This document shows, one piece after another, positions 15,184 to 16,484 of a DNA stretch of 16,484 nt. The stretch lies in assembly GCA_027036755.1 (NCBI GenBank), contig JALWDV010000106.1, positions 1 to 16,484 on the forward strand, written 5' to 3'. The stretch is from Anaerolineae bacterium (GTDB lineage: Bacteria; Chloroflexota; Anaerolineae; J102). The notes below the pieces were generated by a model. It had not been told where the DNA came from, did no database searches, and was given only the letters and a program-made list of their open reading frames with translations. The position numbers and the translations under genes were made by a program. Each line of letters begins with the position of its first letter. Within the stretch, counting starts at the first letter, position 1.

Positions 15184-16098
15184 ATGAAACGATCCACCTT
15201 TCTGACAATCGCTCTCCTTCTCTCGCTGCTGCTCCTTTCAGCATGTAACATCCAAAAAGAAAAAGGGCAGATCGCCTTCGAAACCTATCGCGATGGCAAT
15301 GCAGAAGTCTATCTGATGGACGAAGACGGCGGCAATCTCGTCAATCTCACAAAAAATCCCGCCTACGACGGCATGCCCGCCTGGTCGCCCGACGGCCAAC
15401 GGCTCGCCTTCACATCAGAACGCGATGGCAATCCCGACGTGCACATCATCGATATGGAAAGCGGCGAGATCAAACGCCTCACCAATGGCGGCGGCTTCAA
15501 CGTGGATCCATCCTGGTCGCCCGATGGCAGCAAAATGCTCTTCCTCTCCAACCGCACTTACTACATCCCAGGCAAAGGCGGTACAACAGAAGTCACAGCA
15601 AACCCCAAACTGTGGTCCATGGATGTCGAGGGCGGCAAAGCCAAGCGGATGACTTCGGAACTGGGGCTGGATATGTATGGCGACTGGTCGCCCGACGGCG
15701 ATCGTATTGTTTTTATGTCCACACGCGATGGCGACGAGGAAATCTACATGCGCCACGCCAACGGTGACGAGGAAAATCTGACGAAGAATCCCGCCCGCGA
15801 CACCAACCCTGTCTTTTCGCCCGATGGCAAAAAGGTCGCGTTTATGAGCGATCGAGACGGGAATCTGGAGATTTATGTCATGGACGTCGACACGGGCGAG
15901 GTCACCAACCTTACCAACAACCCCGCCAACGATGGCGATCCCGCCTGGTCGCCCGATGGCAAGAAGATGCTCTTCATCTCCGACCGGGACGGCAACACCG
16001 AAATCTATGTCATGGACGCGGATGGCTCCAATGTCAAGCGCCTGACCAATAACCCCGCCGACGATATCCATCCCCAATGGCGTCCGCCAACGAAATGA
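15184..16098 (+). CDS. TolB-like six-bladed beta-propeller lipoprotein
   Basis: The 304-residue protein has a signal peptide ending in the lipobox LSAC with C21 as lipidated cysteine, then a WD40-like/PD40 beta-propeller as in TolB. Five SPDG blade motifs are at 68-71, 112-115, 169-172, 212-215 and 256-259, usually 43-44 residues apart; the third is delayed by about 14 residues because of TYYIPGKGGTTEVTA (125-139). The N-terminal strand GQIAFETYRDGNAEVYLMD (28-46) and the terminal HPQWRP probably close a sixth blade. It is likely anchored outside the membrane in protein binding; no Pal or TolA-like neighbour is present, so a Tol-Pal role is not supported. The ATG at 15184 is chosen for its signal peptide although no Shine-Dalgarno is visible; an in-frame GTG at 15133 would start inside the repeat. 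A 20-base gap separates it from the YggT gene. Confidence 0.87.
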   Translation: MKRSTFLTIALLLSLLLLSACNIQKEKGQIAFETYRDGNAEVYLMDEDGGNLVNLTKNPAYDGMPAWSPDGQRLAFTSERDGNPDVHIIDMESGEIKRLTNGGGFNVDPSWSPDGSKMLFLSNRTYYIPGKGGTTEVTANPKLWSMDVEGGKAKRMTSELGLDMYGDWSPDGDRIVFMSTRDGDEEIYMRHANGDEENLTKNPARDTNPVFSPDGKKVAFMSDRDGNLEIYVMDVDTGEVTNLTNNPANDGDPAWSPDGKKMLFISDRDGNTEIYVMDADGSNVKRLTNNPADDIHPQWRPPTK

Positions 16099-16118
16099 TC
16101 CAAGGAGACTGAGGCGTC

Positions 16119-16373
16119 ATGTATTACCTCGCAAGCGTCATCAACTTCCTGTTCACTGCATACAACTTCATCATCTTCATCAGAGTGGTGATGAGCTGGG
16201 TGCGCGTCGATCCTTACAACCCCCTGGTGCGGATGGTTTATCAGCTCACCGAGCCCGTTTTGGCTCCCTTGCGCCGGGTGATCCCGCCGGCCGCGGGCCT
16301 GGACTTTTCCCCCATCGTCGCCTTCTTTTTGATAGAACTGCTGCGCAGGCTGGTGATGGGCATGCTGTTTTGA
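16119..16373 (+). CDS. yggT: YggT family membrane protein, single-unit form
   Basis: The 84-residue protein is one complete YGGT unit: a hydrophobic helix (about 5-25), the motif IRVVMSWVRVDPYNP (21-35), TEPVLAPLRRVIP (44-56), DFSPIVAFFLIELLRR (62-77) and a second helix. E. coli YggT has two such units, while cyanobacteria, Gram-positives and Chloroflexota often have one, so the length is normal. The family has been linked to cell division, osmotic tolerance and membrane assembly; no precise function is settled. AAGGAG at 16102-16107 is 11 bases ahead of the ATG and GAGG at 16111-16114 is a nearer alternative. It is probably cotranscribed with the propeller gene. Its stop codon and last residues fall in a sequence (TGCTGTTTTGAAAATAA) shared with the flank of the repeat at 4786. 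Confidence 0.88.
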   Translation: MYYLASVINFLFTAYNFIIFIRVVMSWVRVDPYNPLVRMVYQLTEPVLAPLRRVIPPAAGLDFSPIVAFFLIELLRRLVMGMLF

Positions 16374-16388
16374 AAATAAACTCTCCCA

Positions 16389-16470
16389 CGTCATTTCGAG
16401 GGAGCGCAGCGACCGAGAAATCCCCTTGCAGACGAGGAGATTTCTCCTCCCTACGGTCGTCGAAATGACG
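16389..16470. repeat. 82-base palindromic repeat, copy 2
   Basis: This unit opens with CGTCATTTCGAGG and closes with TCGAAATGACG, an inverted pair stronger than in copy 1. It has the same orientation and length as 4786-4867, and the flanks are also alike (TTTTGAAAATA to the left, AGGATTTT or GGGATTTT to the right). It sits 16 bases after the YggT stop and could act as its 3' hairpin. Confidence 0.85.
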
Positions 16471-16484
16471 TAACAAAGGATTTT

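Overview
The window is GC-rich chromosomal DNA from a bacterium, most likely a member of the Chloroflexota (Anaerolineae-like). Three things suggest this: a solute-binding lipoprotein with the VEK-x-VEKTV-x-VT linker that is frequent in secreted Chloroflexota proteins, a DUF2723 membrane protein, and spacers packed with short palindromic repeat families. This is inference from familiar patterns; no rRNA or other marker gene is present.

Layout. Positions 1-263 hold GC-rich inverted repeats in front of a flavin reductase-like gene (264-746, +). It converges, across two strong hairpins, on a minus-strand pair: a DUF2723 multi-spanning membrane protein (3034-4491) followed by recD2 (833-3037). 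RecD2 starts at a TTG that overlaps the upstream stop codon. Positions 4492-5119 carry no gene but at least three repeat families. Next is an 839-residue fusion (5120-7639, +) of sugar-nucleotidyltransferase, left-handed beta-helix and phosphohexomutase-like domains. All four active-site loops of its mutase-like part look degenerate.

From 7884 to 15000 lies a complete oligopeptide/dipeptide-type ABC importer on the plus strand: promoter, two ATPases (8005-9012, 9005-10009), a 504-base leader, the binding lipoprotein (10514-12385), an intra-operon terminator with a UUCG loop, permease B (12607-13671), permease C (13728-14930) and a terminator. The binding protein takes up substrate outside the cell, B and C form the channel, and the two ATPases drive transport. 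The substrate cannot be read from sequence. Permease C has an unusual insertion of about 85 residues with two extra hydrophobic segments.

Two copies of a ~155-base MITE-like repeat lie in inverted orientation just outside this operon (7687-7838 and 15013-15167). The second forms the immediate upstream region of a TolB-like beta-propeller lipoprotein gene (15184-16098), which is followed by a one-unit YggT-type membrane protein (16119-16373). The window ends in a second copy of the palindromic repeat seen at 4786-4867.

I found no defence island, CRISPR array, transposase, tRNA or clear new multi-gene system. The points most worth following are the degenerate mutase domain, the permease C insertion, the paired repeats around the transporter, and gene ends that lie inside repeats.
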